From Sphaerotilus natans (GTDB taxonomy: Bacteria > Pseudomonadota > Gammaproteobacteria > Burkholderiales > Burkholderiaceae_C): a stretch of DNA of 64,000 nucleotides. The stretch covers positions 1 through 64,000 of the forward strand of contig NZ_FTMZ01000001.1 in assembly GCF_900156335.1 (NCBI RefSeq), written 5' to 3'. Below, piece by piece: positions 49,577 to 60,723 of this stretch. How positions within the stretch are numbered: position 1 is the stretch's first letter; the number at the start of each line of letters is the position of its first letter. Made by a program: the position numbers and the translations under genes. The notes under the pieces are model-generated. The model was not told where the DNA came from. It searched no databases and saw nothing but the letters and a program-made list of their open reading frames with translations.

Positions 49577-50818
49577 ATGATGTGTCCCGATCCGCACCCG
49601 CTGTCGTCGACCCGCCGCCGCCTGCTGGGGGCCGCCGCGCTGGCCGGGCTGGCCACGCCCTGGCGACTGAGGGCCGCGCCGGCGGACACGCCCCGGCTGC
49701 TGGTGGTCTTCCTGCGCGGCGCCTGCGACATGGCCAGCCTGCTGGTGCCGGCGGCCAGCGACGACTACCTGGCCGCGCGCCCGCGCATCGCCATCGCCCG
49801 GCCGGGCAGCGCGCCCGACGCGGCGCTGGCCCTGCCCGGCGAGGTCGATTGGGCGCTGGCCCCGGCGCTGGGCGACAGCCTGCTGCCGCTCTACGCCCGC
49901 GGCGAGCTGGCCTTCGTGCCCTTCGCCGGCATCCATGAGCTCTCGCGCAGCCATTTCGAGACGCAGGACCGGCTGGAGATGGGCGCGGCCGATGGCTCGC
50001 CCGCCGAGGTGCGCCGCAGCGGCTGGATGAACCGCCTGGCCGCCGAGATCGGCGCCGGTCGCGGCGAGGTGATCGCGCTGACGCGCGAGCTGCCACTGAT
50101 CCTGCGCGGCGACATCGCGGTGCCCAACCAGGCGCTCGACGGCGCCAGCCTGGCCGGTGTCGATGCGCGTCAGGCGGCGCGGCTGCGCCAGATGTACGCC
50201 GGCACCGCGCTGGCCGGCGCGGTCGACGACGGGCTGGAGGTGCGCCGCATGGCGCAGCAGGACCTGGCGCCGGGCATGGAGCCGGCCGGCCGGGGCGCCA
50301 TCTCCGCGCGCGGCTTCGAGGGCGAGGCCCGCCGCATCGCCCGGCTGATGCGCGAGCGCTGGCGCCTGGGCTTCGTCGACATCGGCGGCTGGGACACGCA
50401 CGTCGGCCAGGGTGGCGCCACCGGCGCGCTGGCCACCCGCGCCGGCGAGCTCGGCCGCGGCCTGGCCGGCTTCGCCGCCGAGCTGGGCGAGGCCGCCTGG
50501 CGCGACACCGTGGTCGTGGTGATGAGCGAGTTCGGCCGCACCTTCCGCGAGAACGGCAGCCGCGGCACCGACCACGGCCACGGCACCACCTGGATGGTGC
50601 TGGGCGGGGCGGTGCGCGGCGGGCGCATCGTCGGCGAGCAGGTGCCGGTCGGCTTCGCCTCGCTGCACCAGGGCCGCGACTGGCCGGTGCTCAACGAATA
50701 CCGCGCGCTGCTGGCCGGGCTGCTCGGCCGCATGTACGGGCTGGACGCGGCGCGGCTGGGGCGGGTGTTCGATGCGGGCGTGGGCGGGGCTTCAGGGCCG
50801 GGGGGCGGGCTGGTCTGA
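49577..50818 (+). CDS. DUF1501 secreted protein (sulfatase-like fold)
   Basis: A 413-residue exported protein of the DUF1501 family (COG4102), whose fold is related to alkaline phosphatase/sulfatase. A twin-arginine signal (STRRRLLGAAALAGLATPW) is at the N-terminus. Family motifs: LLVVFLRGACDMASLLVP, SRSHFETQDRLEMG, IGGWDTHVGQ and VVVMSEFGRTFRENGS-RGTDHGHG. Two adjacent ATGs exist: 49577 and 49580; AAGGAG lies 4 or 7 bases before them, favouring 49580. It is the partner of the preceding DUF1800 gene. Its 3' end overlaps the converging DUF3226 gene by 27 bases. Confidence 0.9.
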   Translation: MMCPDPHPLSSTRRRLLGAAALAGLATPWRLRAAPADTPRLLVVFLRGACDMASLLVPAASDDYLAARPRIAIARPGSAPDAALALPGEVDWALAPALGDSLLPLYARGELAFVPFAGIHELSRSHFETQDRLEMGAADGSPAEVRRSGWMNRLAAEIGAGRGEVIALTRELPLILRGDIAVPNQALDGASLAGVDARQAARLRQMYAGTALAGAVDDGLEVRRMAQQDLAPGMEPAGRGAISARGFEGEARRIARLMRERWRLGFVDIGGWDTHVGQGGATGALATRAGELGRGLAGFAAELGEAAWRDTVVVVMSEFGRTFRENGSRGTDHGHGTTWMVLGGAVRGGRIVGEQVPVGFASLHQGRDWPVLNEYRALLAGLLGRMYGLDAARLGRVFDAGVGGASGPGGGLV

Positions 50819-51496
50819 CGCGGGAAAGATGGTGAGCAGCCAGTCGCGCAGCGGGCGGCCGTCCGGACCGTCCGGGTCGAGAAGACCCGCGGTGATCACC
50901 TGATCGACGCCGAAGCCTGGGCGGGACTGCCAGGCCAGCCAGGTGGCCATTTCCGCCTTGGCGCGCTGCGTCGGTCTGAACCGGTGCGGTTGCGGCAGGG
51001 CGTTCACGACCGCGCAGGCATGGTCGAACAGCGGCTGCTCCCCTTCATGGAGGCTGCGTCGGACCCAGTCCTCCAGCGTGCCGTCGCCGCGGTTGTCGGG
51101 CATGACCCAGGCGCCGATGTCCGGCAGCCCGTCGTCATGGGCGAACAGCAGTCCTGCCGAGTGCGGATGTTCGGGCTTCAGGCCGTATCCGAAGCCCGCA
51201 AGGTCTTGGGTGATTCTGGCCAGCGTGGCCGGGAATCCACCATCCGGCGGCGAGTCCGCGTCGACCACCACGCCCAGATGCTTGAGCTGGCCGTCGTTCA
51301 GCTGGCGCAGCAGCACGGGCAGATGGTTGAGCACGCCCTGCTTGGTGTTGAAGGCCGAGGCCTGCAGCTCGCGGGGCGGCGCCACCTTGACCATGGTCCT
51401 GGTGTCCAGCCCCAGGGTCCGGCACAGGGCCTGGAAGAAGAGCTGGTCCGAGGTGCCCTCGACGAGCAGCAGATTGGGCAGTGCAGGCGCGGGCAT
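50792..51496 (-). CDS. TOPRIM-like DUF3226 protein, partner of the AAA ATPase
   Basis: A 234-residue protein with TOPRIM-type acidic motifs: EGTSD at 13-17 in LLVEGTSDQLFF and DAD at 79-81 in LGVVVDADSP. A later DGTLEDWVR and a C-terminal ATWLAWQSRPGFGVDQ-VITAGLLD-P segment match DUF3226. Its ATG overlaps the stop of the upstream AAA gene by one base (TGATG), so the two are translated together. TOPRIM plus ABC/AAA ATPase pairs are the plan of OLD nucleases and of PARIS-type antiphage systems (AriA AAA plus AriB DUF4435). A defence role is inferred, not shown. Confidence 0.8.
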   Translation of the reverse strand: MPAPALPNLLLVEGTSDQLFFQALCRTLGLDTRTMVKVAPPRELQASAFNTKQGVLNHLPVLLRQLNDGQLKHLGVVVDADSPPDGGFPATLARITQDLAGFGYGLKPEHPHSAGLLFAHDDGLPDIGAWVMPDNRGDGTLEDWVRRSLHEGEQPLFDHACAVVNALPQPHRFRPTQRAKAEMATWLAWQSRPGFGVDQVITAGLLDPDGPDGRPLRDWLLTIFPASDQPAPRP

Positions 51497-52581
51497 CAGC
51501 GCACCTCCACCTCGGCCTGGGTGATGTCGTGCAGCGCCGCCTCGTCGAAGACGGTGGCGATGATTCGGCCGCGGTCACTGTGGCGCAGGCTGCGCCCCAT
51601 GCGGAACAGCACGCCGTCGATGTCCTGCCGCTGCCGGGCCACCCGAGCGAAGCTCTCGATGCAGTCCCAGCTGTGGGTGGTGGCGAAGATCTGGATGTCG
51701 AGCCGCTCCGCCATCTCGAACAGCAGCGACCAGACCTGCTCCTGCACGCTGTAGTGCAGGCCGTTCTCGAACTCGTCGATCAGCAGCAGCCCGCCGCGCG
51801 CCGAGACCAGCTGCAGCGCGATCTGCAGGATGCGCTGCATGCCGTCGCCCAGGCTCTTCAGCGCGACAGGAGAACCGGTGTTCGACAGCTTGACCTTGGC
51901 GCTGCGATGTCTGCCCGCAGGATCGCCGATCTGGACGAAGGTGAGGTTCTCGAACTCCGGCGTGATGAGCCTCAGCGCCCGCCGGACGATGTCCTCATGC
52001 TCGGTGAATACGATGCGGTCCCACTGCGCGGCGAGCGCGTCCATCGGCATCCATCGGGTGCGCACTAGGCCGCAGGGAATGGCGGGCAGCGGTTCCGGCA
52101 CTCGGCGGTCGGAATCCAGGAAGACCGTGGCCAGCGGCCGGTCCTGCAGCAGGACGAACAAGGCGTGCTCGGTTCGGCCGGGAAAGAGGGCGAGGTCCTG
52201 CTTCGGCACCCGGCGCGTGGTGAGGCGAACCACGGTGCCCTGCGCTTCCTGCACATGTTCCTCTGTGTCACTGACATGGGCATGCAGCAGGCGCAGCAGG
52301 GATGCCGGGTTCGTGGGGTCGCCGATCTGGATGGCGTCCGTCCAGTCATCGCCCGCCGGAAAGCCATGTCCGGGAAACAGGTCCTTCGGCGATTCGTCGC
52401 GGGCCTGGGTGATGCGCTCGATGACTTCCCGGCTGGCGCGGCCGGCATGGAGGCTGAGGGCCTCCAGCACCGTGCTCTTGCCGGCGTTGTTCCGCCCTAC
52501 GATCAGATTGACCCGGCCGAGCCGGCCGACATGGAAGTCCTGCAGGCAGCGGAAATTCCGGATGACGAGGGCGTTCAGCAT
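51496..52581 (-). CDS. AAA (OLD/AbiEii-like) ATPase of a possible defence pair
   Basis: A 361-residue ABC/SMC-type ATPase of the AAA_15/AAA_21 class. Walker A is GRNNAGKS (29-36) right after LVIRNFRCLQDF. The signature is LKSLGDGMQR (near 245), Walker B LLLIDEFENGLH (about 264-275), and the His switch TTHSWD (near 298). This is the head domain plan of OLD-family proteins but without a TOPRIM domain in the same chain; the TOPRIM-like partner is the next gene. The ATG lies 44 bases from the ssb stop, the ssb gene being on the same strand and upstream. Confidence 0.86.
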   Translation of the reverse strand: MLNALVIRNFRCLQDFHVGRLGRVNLIVGRNNAGKSTVLEALSLHAGRASREVIERITQARDESPKDLFPGHGFPAGDDWTDAIQIGDPTNPASLLRLLHAHVSDTEEHVQEAQGTVVRLTTRRVPKQDLALFPGRTEHALFVLLQDRPLATVFLDSDRRVPEPLPAIPCGLVRTRWMPMDALAAQWDRIVFTEHEDIVRRALRLITPEFENLTFVQIGDPAGRHRSAKVKLSNTGSPVALKSLGDGMQRILQIALQLVSARGGLLLIDEFENGLHYSVQEQVWSLLFEMAERLDIQIFATTHSWDCIESFARVARQRQDIDGVLFRMGRSLRHSDRGRIIATVFDEAALHDITQAEVEVR

Positions 52582-52625
52582 CAGGATCTCCAGCGTGGCT
52601 CCGTCACGGCGCGGGTCGCCGGCAA

Positions 52626-53180
52626 TCAGAACGGAATGTCGTCATCCATGTCGTCGAAGCCGGTCGACGACTTCGGCGCGGGGGCCGGGGCGGGGCGGGG
52701 GGCCGGACGCGGGGCCGGGGCGGCCTGGCGCATCGGGGCGCGCGGGGCCGGTGCCGGGGTGTAGCCGGACTCGGCGTCGTCGCCGAAGTCGCCGCCGGCG
52801 CGGCTGCCGCCCCGGCTGCCGCCGCCCGCGCCACCACCGGCGCCGTCCTCGCGGCCGCCCAGCAGCTGCATCTGGTCGGCGATGATCTCGGTGGTGTACT
52901 GGTCGACGCCGTCCTTCTGCCACTTGCGGGTCTTCAGGCGGCCCTCGACATAGACCGGGCGGCCCTTGCGCAGGTATTCGCCGGCGATCTCGGCCAGGCG
53001 GTCATAGAAGACGACGCGGTGCCATTCGGTCTCTTCCTGGCGCTCGCCGGAGGCCTTGTCCTTCCAGTTGCGCGAGGTGGCGATGGTGACGTTGCAGATG
53101 GCCGAACCGCTGGGTGCGTAGCGCACTTCCGGGTCGCGGCCGAGGTTGCCGATGAGGATGACTTTGTTGACGGAGGCCAT
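52626..53180 (-). CDS. ssb: Single-stranded DNA-binding protein
   Basis: Binds ssDNA during replication and repair. The 184 residues have an OB fold ([55 protein letters not shown]), a Gly/Arg/Pro/Ala-rich linker, and the acidic tip DDMDDDIPF that docks partner proteins such as RecQ, encoded two genes away. The ribosome site AGGAG stands about 9 bases before the ATG at 53180. It diverges from the CLC gene. Confidence 0.96.
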   Translation of the reverse strand: MASVNKVILIGNLGRDPEVRYAPSGSAICNVTIATSRNWKDKASGERQEETEWHRVVFYDRLAEIAGEYLRKGRPVYVEGRLKTRKWQKDGVDQYTTEIIADQMQLLGGREDGAGGGAGGGSRGGSRAGGDFGDDAESGYTPAPAPRAPMRQAAPAPRPAPRPAPAPAPKSSTGFDDMDDDIPF

Positions 53181-53334
53181 GGGCGCTCGCTCCTGGAACG
53201 GTGGGGCCGGCCGGGGCATCGGGCGGATGCGACGGCGGCCGAGGTGTGTAGAGAACTGGGGGACAATTGTGCCGCACCGCCCGTCTCCCGCGCCGCCCGG
53301 CGCCGTCCCCCTCTCTGGTGATGACCCGCGCCTG

Positions 53335-54714
53335 ATGTCCCTGCCTCCCGACCGTTCCCTGCGTGCCCTGATCGAGCCCCTGCTGCGCGAGATGCGCTCA
53401 GGGCGCCAGTGGATCGACCGCAGCGTGGTGCTGGTGTTCGCGCTGCTGACCGGGCTCGTGGTGACCGCCTTCACCGCGCTGGCCGAGCTGGCCACCGGCA
53501 CCTGGGTGGCGCTGCAGGGCTCGGGCTGGACCGGCGCGCTGCTGGCGCTCGTGTGGACGCCGGTGCTGACGGTCGCGGTGCTGATGTGGACCCGCCGCTT
53601 CGCCCGCGAGGCCGGCGGCTCCGGCATTCCGCAGGTGCTCGCCGCGCTGCATGACGACACGCCCCCGGAGCGCGTCGCGGCGCTGGTCTCGCCCCGGCTG
53701 GCGCTGCAGAAGCTGCTGCTGACCTGCGCCGGGCTGCTCGGCGGCCTGTCGATCGGCCGCGAGGGTCCAACGGTGCAGGTGGGCGCCGGCGTGATGCTGG
53801 GCGCGCGGCGCTGGCTCTCGCCGGGCAGCGGCATCGACGCGCACGACCTGATGGTGGCCGGCGCCGCCGCCGGGGTGGCCGCGGCCTTCAACACGCCGCT
53901 GGGCGGCATCGTCTTCGCCATCGAGCAGCTCACCCGCCGCCGCGACCTGCGCCACAGCAATCTGACGATCGCCGCGATCGTGCTGGCCGGCCTGGTGTCG
54001 ATCTCGGTCTTCGGCAACGAGAGCTATTTCGGCGCGCTGGTGGTGCCGGTGCTGGACTGGAGCCTGCTGGCGCCCGGCCTGGCGGTGGCGCTGGCTGCTG
54101 GGCTGGCTGGCGGGCTGTTCTCGCGGCTGCTGGTGCTGTGCGCGCAGGGCGGCAGCGACCGCGTCAGCCGCTGGCGCGCCGCGCATCCGCTGCGCTTTGC
54201 CGCCGCCTGCGGGCTGGCGGTCGGCCTGATCGGCCTGGTGACGTCGGGCGCGACCGCCGGCGCCGGCTACCACCCGACCCGCGCGCTGCTCGAGCACGGC
54301 GACGACGGCCTGCCGCCGCTCTACACGCTGTTGAAGTTCGTCGCCACCTGGCTGTCGGCCTGGAGCGGCGTGCCGGCGGGCACCTTCGCGCCGTCGCTGG
54401 CGATCGGCGCCGGGCTCGGGCAGGACATCGCACGGCTGGCCGGCCTGGCTGGCCGGCCGGAATCGGTCGCGCTGGTGGCGCTGGGCATGGTCGGCTTCCT
54501 GTCGGCGACCACCCAGGGGCCGATCACCGCCTTCATCATCGTCATGGAAATGGTCTCCGGCCAGGCGATGGTGCTGAGCCTGATGGCGTGCGCGCTGCTG
54601 TCGGGCGCGGTGGCGCGGCTGGTCAGCCCGTCGATGTACACCGAGATGGCGGTGCTGTGGGGCATGCCGCGGCCGGCGGCCGGCCTGGCCGGCGCCTCTC
54701 CCCATTCGGGGTGA
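53335..54714 (+). CDS. CLC-family chloride channel/transporter
   Basis: A 459-residue polytopic inner-membrane protein of the CLC family. Selectivity-filter motifs: GSGIPQ (S96), GREGPTVQ with gating Glu143, [10 protein letters not shown] and the Cl-coordinating Tyr435 (SMYTE). At the site of the inner proton glutamate of E. coli ClcA (E203 in FIIEEM) this protein has Gln198 (FAIEQL), while the preceding Glu197 is kept. E203 is needed for proton coupling in ClcA, so this member may be uncoupled or channel-like. ATG at 53335 chosen. It lies between ssb (divergent) and recQ, 40 bases before the latter. Confidence 0.9.
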   Translation: MSLPPDRSLRALIEPLLREMRSGRQWIDRSVVLVFALLTGLVVTAFTALAELATGTWVALQGSGWTGALLALVWTPVLTVAVLMWTRRFAREAGGSGIPQVLAALHDDTPPERVAALVSPRLALQKLLLTCAGLLGGLSIGREGPTVQVGAGVMLGARRWLSPGSGIDAHDLMVAGAAAGVAAAFNTPLGGIVFAIEQLTRRRDLRHSNLTIAAIVLAGLVSISVFGNESYFGALVVPVLDWSLLAPGLAVALAAGLAGGLFSRLLVLCAQGGSDRVSRWRAAHPLRFAAACGLAVGLIGLVTSGATAGAGYHPTRALLEHGDDGLPPLYTLLKFVATWLSAWSGVPAGTFAPSLAIGAGLGQDIARLAGLAGRPESVALVALGMVGFLSATTQGPITAFIIVMEMVSGQAMVLSLMACALLSGAVARLVSPSMYTEMAVLWGMPRPAAGLAGASPHSG

Positions 54715-54754
54715 GCAGGCGCGCTCGCCGGCCTCGCGTACCATCGGCCCGATC

Positions 54755-56665
<1,911 letters not shown>

Positions 56666-56680
56666 GGGCGAGGGCGCGCT

Positions 56681-58009
56681 TCAGCGGCCCTTGAAGGCCG
56701 GATCCTCGGCTTCCTCGAAGATCGTCTGCATCGATGGGCGCGGCGCGGTCTGGCGTGCCGGCCGAGCGCGCCGGATGAGCTTCTGCGCGAACCAGTCCCG
56801 CGTCAGGTGCAGCGCCGGGCCCAGATCGTCCATCGGCGCGAGCTGGCGCACCGTGCCGGGACGCAGCAGCGTGCCCAGGTAGCGAGACCAGCTCAGCTCG
56901 CCCTCGCGCACATACTGGCGCACGGCGCGGAAGTCGCATTTCTCGTTGAGATAGCGCAGGCCGGTGCGGCGTTTCGAGGGCGCTGCGGCCGGCAGGCCGC
57001 AGGCATCGCGCCAGGCCATCTCGGGCAGGTTCATGCCGCAGCGCGTCGTCAGGATGTGCCACTGGCTCAGCCGCGGATTGATCTCCAGCAGCTTGTACGC
57101 CCCGGTGAGCGCGTGGCGCTTGAAGTCGAGATTGGCCACGCCGCGGTAGCCGATGCGCGTCAGCACCTCGGCGGCGAGCTGCTCCAGCTCGGGCAGGCGC
57201 AGGTTCTCGCAGTAGGAGCCGCTGCCGACATGCGGCGGATCGTGGCGCAGCTTGCGCCCGCAGCTGCTGGCGCGCACCGCGCCGTCCGGGCCGATGTAGA
57301 CATCGACGGTGAAATGCTCGACGTCGCCGCCCGGCACGTACTCCTGCGCGATGATGTGGAAGCCGTGCGGCGCCAGCATGCGCGCGATCTCGCGCAGCCG
57401 CTCCGGCGTCTCGACCACCACCGCCTTGGCGCGTGCCACCGCCGGCTCCACGCCCGGGTGCTGCCAGGCCACCGGCTGCGCCGGCTTGACGATCATCGGG
57501 AAGGCGATCTCGCCGGCGATGATGTCCTCGATCTGCGCCATGCGTTCGATCCGCAGGGTGCGCGGCACCGGCAGATCATGCTGCCGGACCAGATCGTCGA
57601 AGCGCGCCTTGTCCACCAGTTTCGCCACCAGGTCGGGCGCAGCCAGTGCCGGCCGGATGCGCTCGCCCAGGTCGGGCAGGACTTCCAGCAACGCCTGCAG
57701 ATCCGGGTCCGCGGTCGGGAAGACCACGGGCGCCGCGCCGTGCTCGGCTTCGATCTCGCGCAGCACACGTGCCAGACGCTTCGGGTGACGAGTGAAGTTC
57801 GGCACATGCCGGAAACCCGTGCAGTGGCGTGAATGGCGTGATGGCGGCTGCGCGTACTCGCCGATCACGATCACCGTGATGCCGCGCTCGCCCAGCGAGC
57901 GCACCGCGTTCAGATCGCCTTCAGGCGCGCCGGCGCAGGCCAGCACGACGGCAGGCGCCTGCCGCGCGGGCAGGACAGGCCGGGACGAGCGATCGAAGCG
58001 ATGGAGCAT
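56681..58009 (-). CDS. ATP-grasp carboxylate-amine ligase-like protein
   Basis: A 442-residue ATP-grasp enzyme of the COG3919-like group. Features: N-terminal Rossmann-like PreATP-grasp part (VVLACAGAPEGDLNAVRSLGERGITVIVIGE), the ATP-binding Lys in FPMIVKPAQP (near 170), IIAQEYVPGGD, and the Mg-binding EINPRLSQWH (near 315). The C-terminal 100 residues (RTGLRYLNEKCDFRAVRQYV) are family-specific. Substrates unknown; relatives occur in polysaccharide and PEP-CTERM loci, so a polymer-modifying amide ligation is possible, but this is inference. A GC-rich 16-bp palindrome lies in its leader. It converges with recQ over 15 bases. Confidence 0.84.
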   Translation of the reverse strand: MLHRFDRSSRPVLPARQAPAVVLACAGAPEGDLNAVRSLGERGITVIVIGEYAQPPSRHSRHCTGFRHVPNFTRHPKRLARVLREIEAEHGAAPVVFPTADPDLQALLEVLPDLGERIRPALAAPDLVAKLVDKARFDDLVRQHDLPVPRTLRIERMAQIEDIIAGEIAFPMIVKPAQPVAWQHPGVEPAVARAKAVVVETPERLREIARMLAPHGFHIIAQEYVPGGDVEHFTVDVYIGPDGAVRASSCGRKLRHDPPHVGSGSYCENLRLPELEQLAAEVLTRIGYRGVANLDFKRHALTGAYKLLEINPRLSQWHILTTRCGMNLPEMAWRDACGLPAAAPSKRRTGLRYLNEKCDFRAVRQYVREGELSWSRYLGTLLRPGTVRQLAPMDDLGPALHLTRDWFAQKLIRRARPARQTAPRPSMQTIFEEAEDPAFKGR

Positions 58010-58473
58010 GGTGTGGGTGCACCCGCGCGGGTGCCCTTTGTTGTCGGTTTTTGAACAGCGAGATCAGGTAGAAAAAATAGTCCAAGAACGCATCGGTCCA
58101 GCTTCGGTTACGTAATCGATCCGATCTAAATCATTTCCGCTTGTTATTTTTGCGGTTTGATTGTTGATTGTTGATCTATTAGGTACACCGGTTCGAGGGG
58201 GTTCCTGTGATGGGTCTTTTGTGCTTGCCTGAAAAGTCTTCGCTGGGCGTCAGGCCGATTCCGGGCGTGATCAGCAAGGCCGATCCGGACAAGAATGGGC
58301 CGGGATCATGCCAATGATCCGTGAAATTTTTTACGATTTTCTCATCTTGCGCTGGTACGGTCAGGTCGTCAAATCGCCGATCGGTGCCGGGTCGTACCCA
58401 TGTGCGGGGGCGCGACAGCAATGGCGAGGTGCTGTCATGAACATGACACATCGTGACAGGAGAGTCGCGGTCC
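58010..58473. other. AT-rich intergenic region before the coupled 749-residue/PstS-OmpA pair
   Basis: These 464 bases are among the least GC-rich of the window. They carry a 16-bp palindrome (58019-58034), TTGATTG tandem copies (58157-58174) and an element TCTTGCGCTG then GTACGGTC (58345-58363) that resembles one before the export lipoprotein (9765-9787). The divergent promoters of the ATP-grasp gene and the 749-residue gene should be here. Two short open frames are not convincing. Confidence 0.45.
58019..58034. promoter_or_regulatory. Palindrome GCACCCGC-GCGGGTGC in the ATP-grasp leader
   Basis: A perfect 16-bp palindrome 9 bases ahead of the ATP-grasp start codon, so it overlaps or masks the ribosome site. 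It shares half-sites GCACCC/GGGTGC with the palindrome before the DUF2726 gene (47177-47193). Confidence 0.35.
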
Positions 58474-60723
58474 ATGCGACAAGTCCTCCTTGGTACCGGT
58501 GTGTTCGCCCGGCAGATCCTGCAGGCGCTCGAGCGGCGTCACCAGGTGGCGCCGGCGCGCGTGCCCGGCCTGCCGGTGACCGAGCCCTTGCCGGCGCCGC
58601 TGCCGCCGCGGTGGTGCCTTGATGCCGAGGAGCCGCTGCCGCCGTGGCCGGCCGATCAGACGCCGGAGCGGGTGCATCTGGTGTTCTCGCCGCAGGAGCT
58701 GTCGCCGCAGGCGCTGGCCGATCGCCTGCGGCAGCTGTGGGCGCGCCAGCCCGGGCTGCAGGTCGAGCTGCATCTCGACCGGATCGCCGGTGTCGACCGG
58801 CTGCCGCTGGCGGGTGATCTGGTCTGCTGGGTGCCTGCGGCCGGTCAGGCCGATGCGCAGGCGATGGCAGGCTGGCTGCTGCAGCGTCTGGCGCTGCAGC
58901 TTGATCTGGTCGACCGGGTCGATCCGGCTGATGCGGTCGATCCTGCTGAGCCGACCAGCGTGCGGCTGCGCAGCTGGGCGCTGAGCGAGTGCCGCGCCGA
59001 TCTTTCCGCGGTGCGCGCGCATTTGTCCGAGGTGCTTCTGGGGCAACTGCTGCGGCTGTTGCGCCTGGGGCTGCCGGGGGATGCCGCGTCGGCAGCCGGG
59101 GCGCTGGCTGATCTGCCGATGCTGCCGGATGCGAGCGGTCTGACGCTGGGCGCCGCCCAGTCCGGCGCGATGTGGCAGCGGCTGGCGCTCCATTACCAGG
59201 GGCTGGTGCGGCAGTGCGAGCCCGCCCGGCAGGCGGCGGAGCTGCGCCGGCTGTTTGCGCTGGGCGTGCACGAGGGCTTCGACGGCCGCGGCGTCGAGGC
59301 CGCGATGTGTGCCGACGAGGCGCTGCTGCAGCAGCGCGCCGAGGGCTGGTGCCAGGCGGTCGAGGCCCGGCTCTGGCAGGACTGGCGCAGCGGGCGGCTC
59401 TCGCTGGAGGGCGTGCGCGCGCAGGCGCAGCAGGTGCGGCAGCACCTGCTGCAGGCGGGCGAGGCGGCGACCCGGCAGCTGCGCCAGGACGAGGCCCTGG
59501 CCGACCGGCTGCAGGCGGCGCTGGACGAGCCATCGGCGCCGGCTGGCGGCCTGTCGCGCTGGCTCGGCGGCGCCCGTGCGCCGGATCTGTCGGCCTGGAG
59601 CCATGCGCTGCAGGCCTGGGCGCAGGCCCGCACCACCGCGGCCCGCTCGCGGCGCGAGCTTCGCCAGGTCGAGCGGCTGCAGGCGGCATGGCAGCGCTGT
59701 CTGGAGGCGGTCGAGGCGGCCGATCTGGCGCTGGCCAGCCTCGCGGCCGAGGCCCGTGCGGTGGCGCAGGCCCTGCTGATCGATCCGGCCACCGGGCCGC
59801 AGCGCCTGGACCGGCCCGAGCTGGTGCAGGCGCTGGCGCGCACCTGGGTCGGCAGCAGCGGACCGGAGCAGCGCCAGATGCTGGGCCGGCTGCGCGCCGA
59901 TCTGTTCCTGCGTCTGGGCGAGACGGCCCGCTTCGAGACGCTGGCGCACCAGATCGGCGAGGACCGCGGCTGCGAGGCGCTGCGCCAGGCCTGCGACCGC
60001 GCGGTGGCCGCGCCGGTGGTGGCGTCGGTCGCGCAGTCGGGGGTGCAGTGGCTGCAGCGCCGCTGGGCGGACGAAGCCCTGCGCTGTCAGGATCTGGCGC
60101 GGCTGCAGCCTCGGCTGGCCGCGCCGGCAGCGCTGCAGCAGCGTGCGCTGGCCGCGCCGCTGCGTGACCGGATCGATCCGACGGCGGCGCTGCTGCCGAC
60201 GCTCGGGCCGCGTGCGGCCGCGCTGGTCTGGCTGGCGCTGTCGGTGCCGCTGGCCGAGCTGCCCGAGCCGGTGCCGGCGCTGCCGCCCGAACTGCCGCCG
60301 GAACCCCTGCCCGAGCCCCCGCCCGAGCCCCCGCCCGAGCCACAATCCGAGCCGCAATCCGAGCCGCAGCCTGACCCCGTGCCGCCCTGGGCCGCGCGGC
60401 TGCTGCTGGCCGAGGCGCTGGATCTGCTGCGCGACGGTGGCGCGCAGGGCTGGCTGCGTGCCGAGCTCGACGACTTCGGCCTGGCGCTGGCGCTGCATCC
60501 GCTGGGCGCCGACTGGCCGGCGGTGCTGGCACGTCTGCAGGACGACGCCGACGAGCGCCGGCGGCTGCTGGACGACGCGCTGCAGCCGCTGCTGGGCGCC
60601 GTGCCGGCCTCGGCGCGGCTGCGCGAGGTGATCGCGCGCCGTGTCGCCGTGCTCGGCCCGGCATGGTCCGCCCCGGCTGCGGCCGCTCTCGAACTTCTCC
60701 GACAGGATGGGATGACTCCATGA
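58474..60723 (+). CDS. Unrecognised 749-residue helical protein, coupled to a PstS-OmpA protein
   Basis: I do not recognise this protein. It is rich in Leu, Ala, Arg, Gln and Glu and looks almost wholly helical, with heptad-like stretches (about 250-480). There is no signal peptide and no clear membrane helix. Near residues 598-638 a Pro-Glu repeat (PEPxPEP, about eight turns) separates the helical body from a C-terminal domain of about 110 residues (AARLLLAEALDLLRDGG...). The N-terminus MRQVLLGTGVFARQIL has a nucleotide-fold look, but no complete motif follows. The ATG at 58474 has AGGAG 11 bases upstream, a long spacing; a GTG at 58453 is the alternative. The stop overlaps the next ATG (ATGA), so both proteins are translated together and probably work together. 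Confidence 0.75.
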   Translation: MRQVLLGTGVFARQILQALERRHQVAPARVPGLPVTEPLPAPLPPRWCLDAEEPLPPWPADQTPERVHLVFSPQELSPQALADRLRQLWARQPGLQVELHLDRIAGVDRLPLAGDLVCWVPAAGQADAQAMAGWLLQRLALQLDLVDRVDPADAVDPAEPTSVRLRSWALSECRADLSAVRAHLSEVLLGQLLRLLRLGLPGDAASAAGALADLPMLPDASGLTLGAAQSGAMWQRLALHYQGLVRQCEPARQAAELRRLFALGVHEGFDGRGVEAAMCADEALLQQRAEGWCQAVEARLWQDWRSGRLSLEGVRAQAQQVRQHLLQAGEAATRQLRQDEALADRLQAALDEPSAPAGGLSRWLGGARAPDLSAWSHALQAWAQARTTAARSRRELRQVERLQAAWQRCLEAVEAADLALASLAAEARAVAQALLIDPATGPQRLDRPELVQALARTWVGSSGPEQRQMLGRLRADLFLRLGETARFETLAHQIGEDRGCEALRQACDRAVAAPVVASVAQSGVQWLQRRWADEALRCQDLARLQPRLAAPAALQQRALAAPLRDRIDPTAALLPTLGPRAAALVWLALSVPLAELPEPVPALPPELPPEPLPEPPPEPPPEPQSEPQSEPQPDPVPPWAARLLLAEALDLLRDGGAQGWLRAELDDFGLALALHPLGADWPAVLARLQDDADERRRLLDDALQPLLGAVPASARLREVIARRVAVLGPAWSAPAAAALELLRQDGMTP

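Noticed and set aside
58179-58622. Short open frames in the AT-rich gap before the 749-residue gene (58179-58475 minus, 58308-58622 plus)
   Set aside because: No ribosome site, no family resemblance, and the plus one runs out of frame into the real gene.
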